From Edaphochlamys debaryana (Eukaryota; Chlorophyta; Chlorophyceae; Chlamydomonadales): a stretch of 64,000 nucleotides of DNA. Shown in pieces: positions 21,494 to 33,578 of this stretch. The stretch covers positions 930,001 to 994,000 of the forward strand of contig JAEHOE010000020.1 in assembly GCA_016858145.1 (NCBI GenBank). Reading direction: 5' to 3'. Positions within the stretch are counted from its first letter, which is position 1, and every line of letters begins with the position of its first letter. The translations under genes and the position numbers were made by a program. Below the pieces are notes generated by a model, which searched no databases, was not told the origin of the DNA, and saw only the letters and a program-made list of their open reading frames with translations.

Positions 21494-22412
21494 GGGGGTC
21501 GTGGTGATGTACCGTATGGGTCTGCTGACTGCGTCGCCAGAGCGTGTGTGTGCGCATGCAGGCGAGTGAGCGATGCGCTTTCTAGGGCGGGATGCAACGG
21601 GGCTGGGGAGGAGGTCTGGAGGACAGAGGCGACTCGCGCTGGCCCGCACCGGAGCCCGGAGGCAGTTGCTGCGACATGGAGTGGGGCTATCATGGGGTTG
21701 TTTTTCCCACGGGGCAAGGGGCGCTGAACGAGGCTGGGCGCTGGGGAAATGTTGGCTTCTTGGGCGGGGAGTATTTCGTTAGCCATCAAGCTGTTATGCG
21801 CAAGAGGCTTAGCTGACACTCCACTCCGCTCAGCAGGTTGGGAGGGATGGGGTTTGCTGGGATGCGTGGAACCCTAGGGTGGAACCAATTGTCAACATGT
21901 CACGCCCGTCAGTTCGCAGTCCTCTGCTCCGACCGGCACATGATACTTTCTCCAAGCGTCCTTACCCCATCATGCACTCGCCACTGCGCGTCGCCGCCAC
22001 ACCGCACCTTCCCGACCCCCGAACCCCGGACACAGACCATGCTCGCAACCGAAGTCGAAGATCCTCCCATAAATGCTCACTTGGGTCCCTCATTGGCCGT
22101 ATGAAACCCCCTGAACGGTGTACCAAACTGGTTCACGCCCACCACCATCACGCTCTTGGCCTGCTTTGTCCCGCGGCGGTCCACTCCCAGCCGGTGTGCG
22201 TACATACCCTGCCCGCAACGGGGACCTCCCTCGGCTCCCAGCAGCAGCCGTCCTTGCTTGACTGGCAGAACCCCCTGGCCCACAGGCCCTTCTTGTCCCT
22301 AACGGCACGGAGCATCCCGTCCCCTTATTCGGGTCTAGTCCTCTGCCTCATGAGAAACCCACTTGCATATGGATGATAGATCCCGGTGCAAAGCCACCGT
22401 CCTTCCATCCCT
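21494..22412. other. Convergent intergenic gap
   Basis: This gap lies between the 3' ends of the RNA enzyme gene (+) and kinase B (-). It must hold both 3' UTRs. No repeat, RNA gene or recognisable protein segment was seen. Confidence 0.5.
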
Positions 22413-25400
22413 TTATCCCGACGCCGCCTTGTCCGTGCCCTCTTTGGGGTCCTCGAGCGCCGTCGAGAGCGGCGCAGGCGGCTCCCTGACCCTCCCCATC
22501 CCCGCCTCCGCCCCCTCCGCTGCGTGGGCCGCCCCCGGCGCCAGTCCCTCCATGAGCGCATCCCGGTGCTGCAGCGCCTCATAGCCCAGGGGGTAGGCGG
22601 ACCAGGCCCTGAGGAGGAGGGAGGGGAGCATGGGAAGGGAAGAATGGGTGTCGGGGATGGGCAGGGAGACGGGGAGAAGGCACAGAGAGGAGGCACATGA
22701 TACGAGCAGAGAAAAGAAGATGGGGAGCTCCACGTCCTCCGTTTCCCCCTGAGTCCTTTCTGAACGGCATCGACGCAAAGACCTGGTCCCCTTCAACCGC
22801 CTCCACGCCGCAACTCACCCAGGCGCGTCCTCCACCCCCACGTACCCCACGCCCTCACGTCAATACTCACCCCGGCATGGCCGCGTCCCCCATCCCCGTG
22901 TATCCCATGTACTGTATACCTGCCCGCCGGACCCTGTCTACCCATACCGCCCGCACCCCCCTTACCCCGGCATCGCTGCGTCGTCCATCCCCGTGTACAT
23001 GGATGGGTCACACGAGGGCACCGGCGACAGCCCCTCGGGCCCCTCCCGGTACCTCCGCGCCGGCATGGTGGTGCTCCGGGCCATGTCGGGCAGGGCGGAC
23101 AGCAGCGCCATCTTGTCAACCTGGGGGTGGAGGGGGGAGGGGCGGGCCGTTGGGGCAAGGGGAGCGAGGCTTCCAGGCCACACAGGGTAATCAAGGGCGG
23201 CCCCACGGATCCGCCCCCTGCGCTCCCCCTTCAGGCCCCCCCGTCCGCACCGTGGCCCCGCCCCTGGAGTGGTTGGACCCCTCCAGCAGGTGGTGCGACA
23301 GCGCTGCGTCCAGGTCACGTGACGCGTCGCGGCTCATGCGCCCGCCCGTGCTGCCGCCCGCCGCTGCCATTGCGTCCGAGGCCCTGTATGCCAGGTTGAG
23401 GGAGTTGCGCGCCAGGGGCGTGCAGGAGCCATCCACCGAGGGCAGCGCGGCGCCGCTGCCGTTTCCGTTTCCGTTGGCGGTTGCGCTGCAGTTGCCGTCG
23501 ACGGAGGGGCGGGCGGAGGCGCAGGGGGTGCCGTTGGGCCCGAGGACGCGGGAGCTGTTCTCCTGGGACTGGCAGGCGGCGGCGCTGGGGTTTTGGGGGT
23601 AGGGGGGAGGAGGCGGGGGACAGGGGGGGCGGAGGGGAGGGTTTGGAAGGTGGGGATGTGGGAAGGTGTGGAAAGGCAGCACATCGCAGCAGGAGCTGGG
23701 CCACTTTGAAAGGCGTGGGGGCTGTGCAACCAAGAAGCGCCCACGCCCTCAGTCCCGCCCCGCCCCGCCCGCCGCCACACCCACTTCTTGAGCCTCAGCC
23801 TCCGCCTGTCGAGCACCTCGAGGAACGCCTTGTCGTCGGTGCCCTCGGGCCGGTGCGCGTGCATGGCGTAGCGGAGGCCGTGCAGCCGCCTGGGGGATGG
23901 CGGTGTGGAGGGTGGGTCAGAAGTCCGAGTGAAGAGCAGAGGGCAATGTGGGCACGGTCGCCCGTACCCAAGCGAGGGCTAAGCCAAACAGGACGCAGGC
24001 GGGAGCGGCGGCTCATCGGGAAACCGTCCGTTACGGGTGGGTCGCCCCCGGCTAACCCGGCCACCCGCACACACGCAAGCAGAGTGTAAGGGACTTCGCC
24101 CTGGCATCCAAGTGCACAGACCATCCCCGTTTACCGCACCCGCTCGCCCCCTCACCTCAGCTGTGTGAGCTCCCTCATCCTCCTGCGCACCACGTCCCCC
24201 ATCTCCCGGTGCGCGTCCCCGTTGGAATCCACCGCCGCTATAAAGGGGTGCCGCAGCACCTCGAGGCACGTGGGCCGGTCCTTGGGGCTGTCCGCCATCA
24301 TGGCAAGACACAGCTCGCGCGCGGGCTGAGAAAGCGAAAGAAACCTGCGGAGATGGAGGACCAGGATGGAGTTGGGATGAAGTGGGCGGCATAACTGATA
24401 TCAGCGATGCGGGCTAGCGCCAAAGCCTTCACAGCCCTCTGCATCGGGCCCCCGTAACCCTGTCGCTGTCCCCTCGCGGACCGTCCCTCTCAGAACCCTT
24501 CCGTCACGACTGCGCCCGAGCCAGTTGAGCTCACCGCTCGTCCGACATGGCTGGAGAGTTGAGGATGGGGCTGCGGGGGCAGGGCCGACGCGGGGAGGAA
24601 AGCTGGTCAGGCGGCTAACTGCCGAGGAAGGGCTGCAGCGCCAACATGCACGTTGCCAAGAGCACTTGTTCGCCAACCACGGCCACGGCCACGCAATGCG
24701 GCGCAATGCAGTGCCCTGAGCCTGCGGCCCAAGGCATGGGTCCTGACGCTCCCTCGAGCTCTCGTCTCCAAACTCAGGCGAGAGTCTTCACCACTAAGGC
24801 TAGAGCTTACTACTCACATGTCGCAGTACGTCATCATGCGGATGTCGTACCCCGAGTGCGGCTTGCGGCCTGCGGGTGCAGCGGCGGCATGGGGCGGAGG
24901 GGCTCAGGCCGGGCAGGGAGCCACGCACGGGCACACCCTACGAGCCACGTCCCCTGCCCCTGCCCCAGCGGCCCCAAACACTGCTCAGCCCCGAAACCTC
25001 CTCCAGGCCCGTGCCTCCCTCGTTCAGTCTCTGTGTCTCATGCCCATCAGCGGGCATGCCACCGGTCCGATGGCCAAGTAGAGCCATCACCCTTTCGGAC
25101 ACTCCACCCCGCTCCTTCCTGGCCCGTGACATCCTCCTCTCCGTGACCCACATCCAGGTTAGCGGAATCCGCCCTAAGGGTCTTCCTAGCGCCTTTGTCT
25201 CCGCTATGCCCGTCCGCCCCTCCTCCCCCCCCCATGGCCCCACCCGTGAGCATGATGAAGAGCACCACGCCCAGGGCGTACACGTCCATGGCGAACTGGG
25301 GGGGGGGAGAGGTGGGGGGTGTTTGAAGCTGATAAGCGGGAGAGTATCGAATCGTTAGTGGGATTGCCGGGGGGGGAAGGGCGCGAAGGTCCTAGGAAGG

Positions 25401-28400
25401 GCCAGGACTGACGGGGCGCAGGGCCCCACGAGACTGCACGGTAGGGCCCCGCAGGTCCCCATCCCCCGCTGCGCCCTTACCGTGTGGGGCTTGTCGTGCC
25501 ACACCTCTGCGAGTGCCGGGGAAAGGGACCAGCAAGGCTCAGCGGGAGGTGCGTTGGTGTGACATGGCCTTCGCCCAGTCTAGCCCGAGGTATCTAAATA
25601 TGTACGTATCGCACCAGTTTCCACACTATGACGCCCCCGACTCGCCTTGCCCTGTCCAACTTGTGAGGTATGGCCTCCGTCCAATCTACGGCCCAATGAG
25701 GCATGCACTACCCCATCCCACCCGCAGCCCGGGGCCCCAGTCAACCCCGAACTCCGTCTTGTGGTACATCCCAGAGGCCACCGCTGTTGGTGGCCCTCGG
25801 TGCAGGTCCTCCAACCTCGCCGCACATGCTCACAGCCACCCCCCACACAAGGAGCTGCGCACCTGGCGACACGAAGCCGGGCGTCCCCACGCATCCAGTG
25901 ATGGGCTGCAGGGGGCAAGGTGGATGGGCGGGGCGGGGTACCACAACGCGGCGGTGCCCGGCAGACAGTGTCCCAGAGCCCAACTGCCCGCCCCAAAGTC
26001 TATGCTGCGCATCGACAGCCCCCGTGGCCCTGCTGCCCGACCCACTGACCCCAACACCTCTCAAACGTTTTCGGCCCCGTCCGACTCCTCCCTTCTTACC
26101 GTTTCTGCCGAAAAGTGCGCCGCCATTCCCAGGTCGATGATCTTGATGCGGAGCGGCTTGCCGGCGGCCTCGCTCTCCTCCACGGGTTCCGTGAACAGGA
26201 TGTTCTCGGGCTTGATGTCTCGGTGGATGATGTTGAGGTTATGAAGGTACGACACGGCCGACACCACCTGTTGCGGACCACAGGCGGCGGCAGAGGGTCC
26301 ATTGGTGCGCCGCTGGTGCGAACGTTTCAGTCAATGCCACCAGCCGCCCTAATGCGTGCTCGGCCGCAGGGCAGCCCCTGCCCAGCCAACCCATCCATCC
26401 CCGGCTGCGCCAATGGCCGCCGTAGCCTCATCACAGAATCTCACTGCCCCCACCCTCCCACCTGTCAAAAACGCTTGGCCGCCGTGGCCTCAGTAAACTC
26501 CCGTCCCCTGCCCCCACCCTCTCTTCATCATCCAGCCCTGCCTGGCCCGGTCCCGTCTCCAGCCCAACTCCCGCCTGCCGCCAGAGGCCGCACCTGTGCG
26601 AACAGCTTGGCCGCCATGGCCTCAGTGTACTTCTTGACCTGGAAGATGTGGTCAAACATCTCGCCCTGACACGAGGGAAGGGGCGCACAGACAGGTGAGC
26701 GAAGTGAGCGTTGGCCTCATCCCCGGCAACAGCACACCAGATGCCCTCCCCAGCCGTGCCCAAGCGACGCAGATGCAGATGCCCTTCTCAGCCTTGCCAA
26801 ACCACGGCCTTTCCACCACGTTGCTGGACCCACTGCCTCCAGCCCCCTCCCCGCTGCTCACTTCCACCCAGTGCTCGAGCACCAGGACCAGCAATTCCCA
26901 TATGGCAAGACCCTCCCTGCCTACTGGTCCGGATTCCGGATCCCAACTCCTCAATCCCAGATCCCCGGACCCCAGATCCGCGATCCGCTCACCCCCGTCA
27001 TGTACTCGAGCACCAGCACCAACCAATCCCCGTTGGTGGCGTACTCCCGGCACTTGAGCAGGTAGGGGCTGGGGGGCAGGGGAGGGGGGCGGAGGGCAGG
27101 GATAGTGGCGCGCTGAAGGGGACGGAAATGCAGGACGCTCACAGCACAGCTCGGACCCTGGCGGACCCGGACCCCCGCCTCCCTCTGCGCTGCTGCGTGC
27201 TCGGCCCTTGCCGATGCCAAGCCCTTAGCGGGGCTGCGGGGCCCCTCATCAGCCCTCAACCCTCGGCTCGCAACGCGCGCTCGGGCCTCCACGACCACAG
27301 ACTGCCTCCAGCGCCCTAACCAGGAGCTCCAGAGCACAGAACCCCGTCCGACATCCCTTGGCACGCCAACGCTTCCCGTGTCTGACATGCACGAGCGCAT
27401 CCTTGGCCGTGGTTCCAGCTGCCACGTCCCAGTCCCCGGCCCTGGCCCTGACACGGCCAAGCTCTAGTACAGGGCCCAGGCCTCGGGCGGCCCAGGCCGT
27501 GAGCTCCAGAGCCCAGCGCATTTGATATCCATGACCATCCCACAGGTACCCAGGCCGCCAGAGCCGGAGGCTTCACCAAGCTCTAGCCCAGCGCCCCAGG
27601 GCCCGGACCGCGGGCTCCGGTTCGCGGTCGGGGGCACAGCGGCCCCAGGGCCACGGCTGAGCGCTGCCAATCTGGTCCTGGGCTCCGACGTCCGGGGGCT
27701 CCGGGGTCTGGGCTTCGGGGGCTCCGACGTCCAGAACGAGCGCTGAGCTCCGCCACGCTCCACCAGCGAGCCTGCACCCCACCCCCCCTGAACTGCGCAA
27801 GCCACGGACGCGCTCCATCCCGCGAGCTCCTTCCCAGGGCGTGCTCCACCTCTCCCCACCGGCCCCAGGCACTGGTCCCCAGCAGCTCACCAGTCCTGTG
27901 GAGGGTGGGAGAAAGGGGGGCAGAAGGTTCGGGCTCAAGCTACGGTATCACCACCCCGGCCCCAGCGCTGGTTGTGGTTGAGACTTGCGACTTGTGTCTG
28001 TGATGGACACGGGTCGATGTGTTACAGGCCCCAGTGCGGGGGGCCGCCCGTGTGCCTGACCTCTGACCCCTACGGCCCACTCGTGACATCAAGGTACGTG
28101 CAGCTTGCCTCCGCCCTGCCCCATGCCCCTTGACCCTGCACCTCTTCCCGCCAGCCCCGTCAAACCGCGCCCTGCCCGGCCGCGCCCCGCCCCACCCCAC
28201 CCCGCACCACCAGGGCCGTCCTTGCGGAAGGACCTTGCCCAAGGACCGTGGCCCGCCCCGCACCTCCTTGCCCCGCCCCTGCCCCACCCCACCCCACCCC
28301 ACCCCACCCCACCCCACCCCACCCACCCCACCCCACCCCACCCCACCCCACCCCACCCCACCCCACCCCACCCCACCCCACCCCACCCCACCCCACCCCA

Positions 28401-29429
28401 CCCCACCCCACCCCACCCCACCCCACCCCACCCCACCCCACCCCACCCCACCCCACCCCACCCCCCACCCCGCCACACCTCGGCTTCCCCGTGTCCCGGC
28501 CCACCCACCTCAATGACTCCACCGCACCCTGCCCCGCCCCTGCCCCACCTAACCCCACCCCACCCCGCCTCCCTCTTGCCCCACCAGTCCAGGCTCTGCA
28601 GGTACTTGGCCTCCGCTATGAGGTTGGCAATCTGCATCGAGGGGTACGGTACAGCGGAGTGTTATGAGGTGGAATGTACAAGGGCGGCAGTTTCGTGCAG
28701 GGCACATGACGTGTATGATACAGCTGGACCCTGAGTCGTGCCCGGGGCATCATACTTATGCTGCCGTACAGGCTGGCCCCGTGTGCCGTACACCCGCACC
28801 TCGTCGGCGTCCAGGTCCGCGCACGCCAGCTGCACCACCTTGACTGCGTACAGCTCCTTGCTCTCCTTGTGTTCCCCCAGGTAAACCTCCGAGAAGCCAC
28901 CCTGAGAGGGGCATGCAAGCAGGCGGCAACGGGGTGAAACATGTGGTGGCACGGGAATGGGTGTGTGCAAAGGCAGGCACAGGGGCAGAGGGTCGTTGAT
29001 GTAGGCGGGTTTGGAGCAAGTCCCGCCGGTCTGACCCTCTGCTCCAGTCGCCAGCTACCTTTCCAACTTTCTTCTTCAGCATGTAGGACTGCAGGATGGG
29101 CATGTCCCGCCAGCTGGTGGCGGGCCTGGCGAGAGGTTGGGCCGGGAGCGAGGGGTTGAGAACGTCGGGCAAGGCAGCGGTGGCGTGGGACCCGGTCCAT
29201 TGTCCCCGTGTCCCCGTGGTGCAATTCCACACTGCATATGCCATTATGTTGTCAATTTAGAGCCATCTGTGCCGTTCCTTTGCGGCTGCCAACCATGGCC
29301 AATTCACCTCGGCTTGGGCTTGGGCGCCGGCTTTGCTACTGGCGCCGGAGTCTCCTTGAAGACCGGTGCCAATGGAGTGGTGTCATCAAAGCCGATGCCA
29401 AAGCAGCGTGCCAGCCAGGGCAGCCCCAT
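22413..29429 (-). CDS. Ser/Thr protein kinase B, inverted paralogue of kinase A
   Basis: Same family and exon plan as kinase A, on the opposite strand. Exon 1 is 29429-29308 (MGLPWLARCFGIGF...). The exon holding HRDIKPEN and DLG is 26267-26100, exactly the length of the A counterpart (168 bases). Visible in order: KKKVGKGGFSEVYLGE, YAVKVVQL (ATP-binding Lys), IANLIAEAKYLQSLDC joined to PYLLKCREY, LVLEYMTG, HRDIKPENILF, IIDLGMAAHF, CVGTPGFVSPE (Ser replaces Ala of APE), DVYALGVVLF, then the shared tail with VDKMALLSALPDMARS and SAYPLGYEALQHRDAL. It ends before a Glu/Ala-rich C-terminus. No EF hands. An intron next to the EVWHDKPHT exon is nearly identical to that of kinase A, which implies recent duplication or conversion. 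Introns include a (CCCCA)n tract at 28282-28463. Substrate unknown. Confidence 0.87.
28282..28463. repeat. (CCCCA)n simple repeat, about 36 copies
   Basis: Nearly perfect pentamer array on the plus strand with one 4-base slip near 28320. It lies in a kinase B intron between the exons for GGFSEVYLGE and IANLIAEAK. Because the gene is on the minus strand, the pre-mRNA would contain (UGGGG)n, a strong G-quadruplex-forming pattern. Confidence 0.95.
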
Positions 29430-30104
29430 TTCGCTTTCTGTCGCGGCCAAGCCTCACAGCTTGGCAGTAGGCCCAGCAGCCTTATGCTAACATCATCTTC
29501 TGCACGCGCTAAGCAATGCGGGTCGGGTCTTTGAAGCGCGCGCGAAGTGGTCCCCTTCACTCCCTTTCAGTCGTTCTCCTTCCACGCCTGAAGGCGCCAA
29601 GCTACTCTGGAGGTTGCAAATTCAGGGCGTGATACCTGGTGTCTAGTTCGTAAAAGAGTGTGCGCCAACTTGTGGCTGCAGCGGCCGGGAAGCAGCACGA
29701 ACGACTTTGTGCGCAGCGCGATGGCGCGTGGGAATTCTGTCCTGAAGGACTCGATCGGGACTGCCAACCCGCTGAACGGCAGGCCCGTCTCAGGCGCCGC
29801 CCGGACAGGCCTGCATTGGGCCCCGTATCCTTCCGGCAGAAGTTCGGACGGTGCCCGGACGCCCCGAGAGATAGCCCGGCCCCTCTTGCACGAGAGAGAG
29901 GGAGGCCCGGCTCCCGCCCCTCTTGCGCGGCCCTCACGTGCCTGAGGGAGCAAGGCCTGCCTCTCTTGGGCGACACCCAACAGGGCCGGTGGTCTGACGG
30001 TTCCTTCCGGCGGGCACGAGTTCAAGGACGTCGCAATTTGGCCCATGGCACATGCTCACGACGACTGGACCCGACGGGACGAACCTCCGACTCCCCTTCA
30101 AGCC

Positions 30105-30685
30105 GGCCCGTGCCCAGGCCGGCCCGTCTGCTGCAAGGCCCCTGGCTGCCACGCACCAGCGGCAGGAGGGGGCGCAGCGGCGGCAGCCTCCGGTAAGCTG
30201 GGGTGTTGCGGGGGGGAGGCGGTTCGCAGGACCGGGGCTTGAGCCGTTGAGGGCCCGGGCGGGGTGAGGGGTCAAGGCGAGGGGATGGACGGCCTGACCA
30301 GTCTCGGGCTGGACGCCCCGAGAGAAAGCCTGGCCCCTCTTGCACGGAACCCAGGGACCGTGGTCCGACACTCTCTCGGGGCACGACTTCAAAGGACACA
30401 AGTTGGCCCATGGCAACTGCTCATGAAGATGGGACTCGATGGCCCCCTTCAAGCCTGTCAAGCCCGCGCTCAAGCCGGCCCGTCAGAAGCAAGGCACCCG
30501 GCAGCCACGCACCCAGCGGCAGGAGGGGGCGCAGCAGCAGCAGCCTCCGGTAGGCTGGGGTCCACGACCACGAGTGTTGCGCGGGGGGAGGTAGACCGCA
30601 AGTAAGACCGGAGTGAAGGGGCTTGGGGCTCGGGGTCGGGGTCAAGGCGAGGGGCGGGACGGCCTGACCCGTCTCGGGCCTCGGG
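30105..30685 (+). repeat. Diverged direct repeat, two copies of about 210 bp
   Basis: Copy 1 is about 30105-30320 and copy 2 about 30465-30685. Both contain ggcaggagggggcgcagc, cagcctccggta, ggtcaaggcgagggg and gacggcctgac in the same order. The copies differ by substitutions and small indels, the second having an extra ccacgaccacgagtg. The flanks also share a Leu-Ala-Pro-Leu-coding stretch around gcccggcccctcttgcac (29875 and 30330). Confidence 0.7.
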
Positions 30686-31124
30686 CTGGAAGGCGGCACA
30701 CTGCTGTTCTCGGCCCATACTTGGGTCCCAACGACAACTGGGTGCGCTGGGGTGGTGGGGTGGGTACTGGGCAAACGTTGACGCCCATACCCTGCTATAA
30801 CCGCCCCCCCTTACCCCTGGTGTGCGCCCTCCGGCCCCGCCACGCAGCGTAGTGCAGCAGCTTGCCCATGCCCACGCCCATCCAGGCTCTCCCCTCCGAG
30901 CCCGCCATGACGAGCCTGGGTCCTCGCTGGGCCGCCGGACCAACCGTGAGGCCCGTGACCGCGAGGGGCCGCGGAGTGGCGGGCCAGTTAGCCTCGGACC
31001 TTGGGACGGGGCGAAGCGTGCATGCGAGCAGAGAAGCCAGCAAAACTTCGAATTGACGCATATCGCTTGTCCGAAGACATTGGGGACACCTCACAAGTCC
31101 CTCTGGTGTGCTCTTGCCGCAGAG

Positions 31125-33475
31125 GGCATCCCAGGGCATCCCAGGACAGGACAGGCATCCCGGGTACGACTGAGGGGCCTAAGGGGGGGCGCGGGGGTTC
31201 TAGTACATCTGGACCATCTAGGGCCGGTGGCCTAAGGGGGGGCGGAGTGGGGGCACGGGGCCGAGGCCGAGCGCAGAGGTCAGCGGGCGTCGGGAGCCGG
31301 AAGTCGCCGTGAGCCACCGCGCCTCCCTCTGAGAGTGTATTGCGTAACTTGCACTGACAACAAGCCAGCCGCACCGTTGGTCTGGATCACGAGGGTCGTC
31401 TTGGTCGATGTCGGGCCAACGGGGGCCGTGTGTTGGGGCCGCCCGTCGCTTTGCCCTTATCGCTTGTCCTAAGACACCTTACACGTAGCCTGGTGCTTTG
31501 ACTAGCGTGGCACGTAGAGGCACGCAGGCACACCCCTAGCTGGTGTGCTCTTGCCGCAGAGGGCATCCCAGGACAGGACACGTGCCGACGATCAGCAATC
31601 CCTAGGGAGTCTTGGGCCGACAAAGTTTTGCTGTCTTGAGACTCTGAAGGGGCAAAAAGAGAAGCCTGTCCTGGGACACGGACTGGAGCCCGGACACGGA
31701 CTGGAGGGTTGGGATACGTTGTCAAACAAAAGGCTCCAAAACGGGAACAGTAGCGCGCCCGACACGGTTGCTCCTGTCTGGGCTCAGGCAGTCGACAGAC
31801 CGTCGTAGCCCGCCACGTGACAGGACACTGTACACCAGTGTAACAACGCAAAACAAGCCAGGAACGCAAAACAAGACAGGACCGCACATGCATGCAAACC
31901 CTACCAAGGTCAAGGCCCGTAAATGGCCACAAACCGGTCCTAAAGCCTGTCCCAGGACACCTGCAGGGGCGCCGGCCACCCACAACTCCAGTCCGCTATT
32001 GAAAGTAATACCTGTCCTGTCCTGGGACCGGGGACAAGGATTGCAACAAGGACCAGGCCGCCTGCCCTCCCCCCATACCAAACTCCATCCGTGGAAAGCA
32101 GCGGTCCGACCGAACTTAGCAATCAGACGCCAGCCCGATAGCAAAGTAAGCCCCGGGACCCAAACATAGAGAATAGTCTGTCCTTGGTCAAAAGCAAAGG
32201 CACCGCCGGCACACCGGCACAATAAAAGGTCGGACGCCACGCACAAAGCCGCATGGCACGAACTCATACGGGTGGGGTTGGGGAATGCGCCCCCCCCCCC
32301 TCGCCCCTCACCTCCCCCCCCCTCGCCCCTCGCCTCCCCCCCCTCCCCTCCCCCTCCCCTCCCCCCCCCCCAAAAAAAGGGCTTGGCGCCTGTCATGGCA
32401 GGGTAGCTCGACGGTGACGGTGGCAGTTCCCCTATCCCGTCTTCCTCGAACTCCTGCGGAGGGCGACGACCGACGCACCAGTAAGCTTGCATCCAGGGGC
32501 ACACGCAAGCGCCGCAGGGGCCGCCCCCAAAGGGCTGGCGGCCCCAACCACGGATACTACCTCGCTGGCATACTTCACAAAGGACGCCATGTGGCTGGAA
32601 GGAGGCTGGGCGCCATGTGGCTGGAAGGAGGCGCCAACAACTCCTCCTTGCTTTGCCTGGCGGGTTTGGCTAGTTATGTTTTTGTTGGGCCGCCGGCCTG
32701 TATGTGTGCCTGTCCCCGGGGGGCCCCTGTCTAATCCGGCAGCATTGTTGAGCAACTTTACTTGGCAGGTGTCCTATGATAGGTGGTGAAGGGGCAGCCG
32801 CAGCAGGGGCTCTCGGCTTTTGCTCGTCCCGGATAGGGTTTACAGGGGGCGCGAGGGGTCGGGGACAGGAGCCGCGCTTGGGCGGCGGGAGGGGGAGGGG
32901 GAGGGGGGGGGGGTGCATTCCTGCGGACAGCCCCCGTCAAGAGTTTGGTATGGGGGGAGGGGGGCCCCCCCGGGCAGGCGGCCTGGTCCTGGGACCAGGG
33001 CGGCGGCGTGCCGGATAGGGCACTTGCGCCTGGTGCTTGTGTGCGTGGCGTCTGACCTTCTTTGTGCCGGTCTCGGAGCGTGCAGGACAGGTATGAGTTT
33101 CCAGGGCGGACTGGAGGTTTGGGTGGCCGGCGCCGGAGGTCTGTGGCTCCTGTCGGGCCAACCCTCAACTGTACTATAGTCACCTCTCTTTTGTTCCGTG
33201 GCTGTGGGTTCTGGGTAGTGCCCTTTGCCCCTGTCGGCGCTGCCCGTCGTGGGGGTGTTTGCGGCGGGCGCTCAGTGAGGAGGGCTTTTAGCCGCGCCCC
33301 TGCAGGGTGTGCAAGGACAGCCTATGTTGCGCGGGAAGGGGCAGCACGCAGCAGGGGCGAGGGGGAGCGCCGGGGCTGCAGCAGGCGCCCACAGTAGGTG
33401 TCCTAGGACAGGACAGGCGCCGTGTAAGGCCCGCACGCAGCTGAGCCCGCCTGGGCAGGTGTCCTAGGACAGGAC
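31125..33475. repeat. Cluster of short (T)CC(T)AGGACAGGACAGG-type motifs, both orientations
   Basis: The motif occurs near 31138, 31567, 31662 (inverted), 31945 (inverted), 32012 (inverted), 32985, 33080, 33401 and 33462. Larger similar blocks also occur in opposite orientation: ggactggag followed by ggtggccggcgcc at 33107-33135 matches the complement of 31968-31994, and gtttggtatgggggga at 32943 matches the complement of 32077-32092. This suggests copies of an unclassified element inserted in both directions. Confidence 0.5.
32584..32636 (+). repeat. Two-copy 26-bp tandem repeat
   Basis: The unit cgccatgtggctggaaggag occurs twice with a period of 26 bases, in intergenic sequence. Confidence 0.8.
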
Positions 33476-33578
33476 GGCTGCAGTTCCCCCTCTATCTCTG
33501 CTCGCATACATATCTCATCATCGCTGGCCTGCGGCTACAACGTTCCCCTCTACTCCTTGCACCGCGCTCGCCTGAGCC

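Larger units (their letters stand above)
29430..33578. other. Repeat-rich intergenic region
   Basis: This gap lies between the divergent starts of kinase B (-) and the Hsp70-like gene (+). It holds a direct repeat of roughly 210 bp (about 30105-30320 and 30465-30685), many copies of a short motif containing aggacaggacagg or its complement (31130-33465), partly inverted related segments, a C-run at 32290-32372 and a G-run at 32888-32912. Open frames are numerous but Pro/Gly/Arg-rich and motif-free. I see no convincing exon series. Both flanking promoters must lie at its edges. Confidence 0.5.

Noticed and set aside
28105..28734. Long open frames through the (CCCCA)n repeat, on both strands
   Set aside because: They are translations of a simple repeat (PTPPHP or GWGGVG units) inside a kinase B intron.
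31722..32504. 260-residue minus-strand open frame in the repeat-rich gap
   Set aside because: It crosses inverted repeat segments and a G-run and has no domain or splice support.
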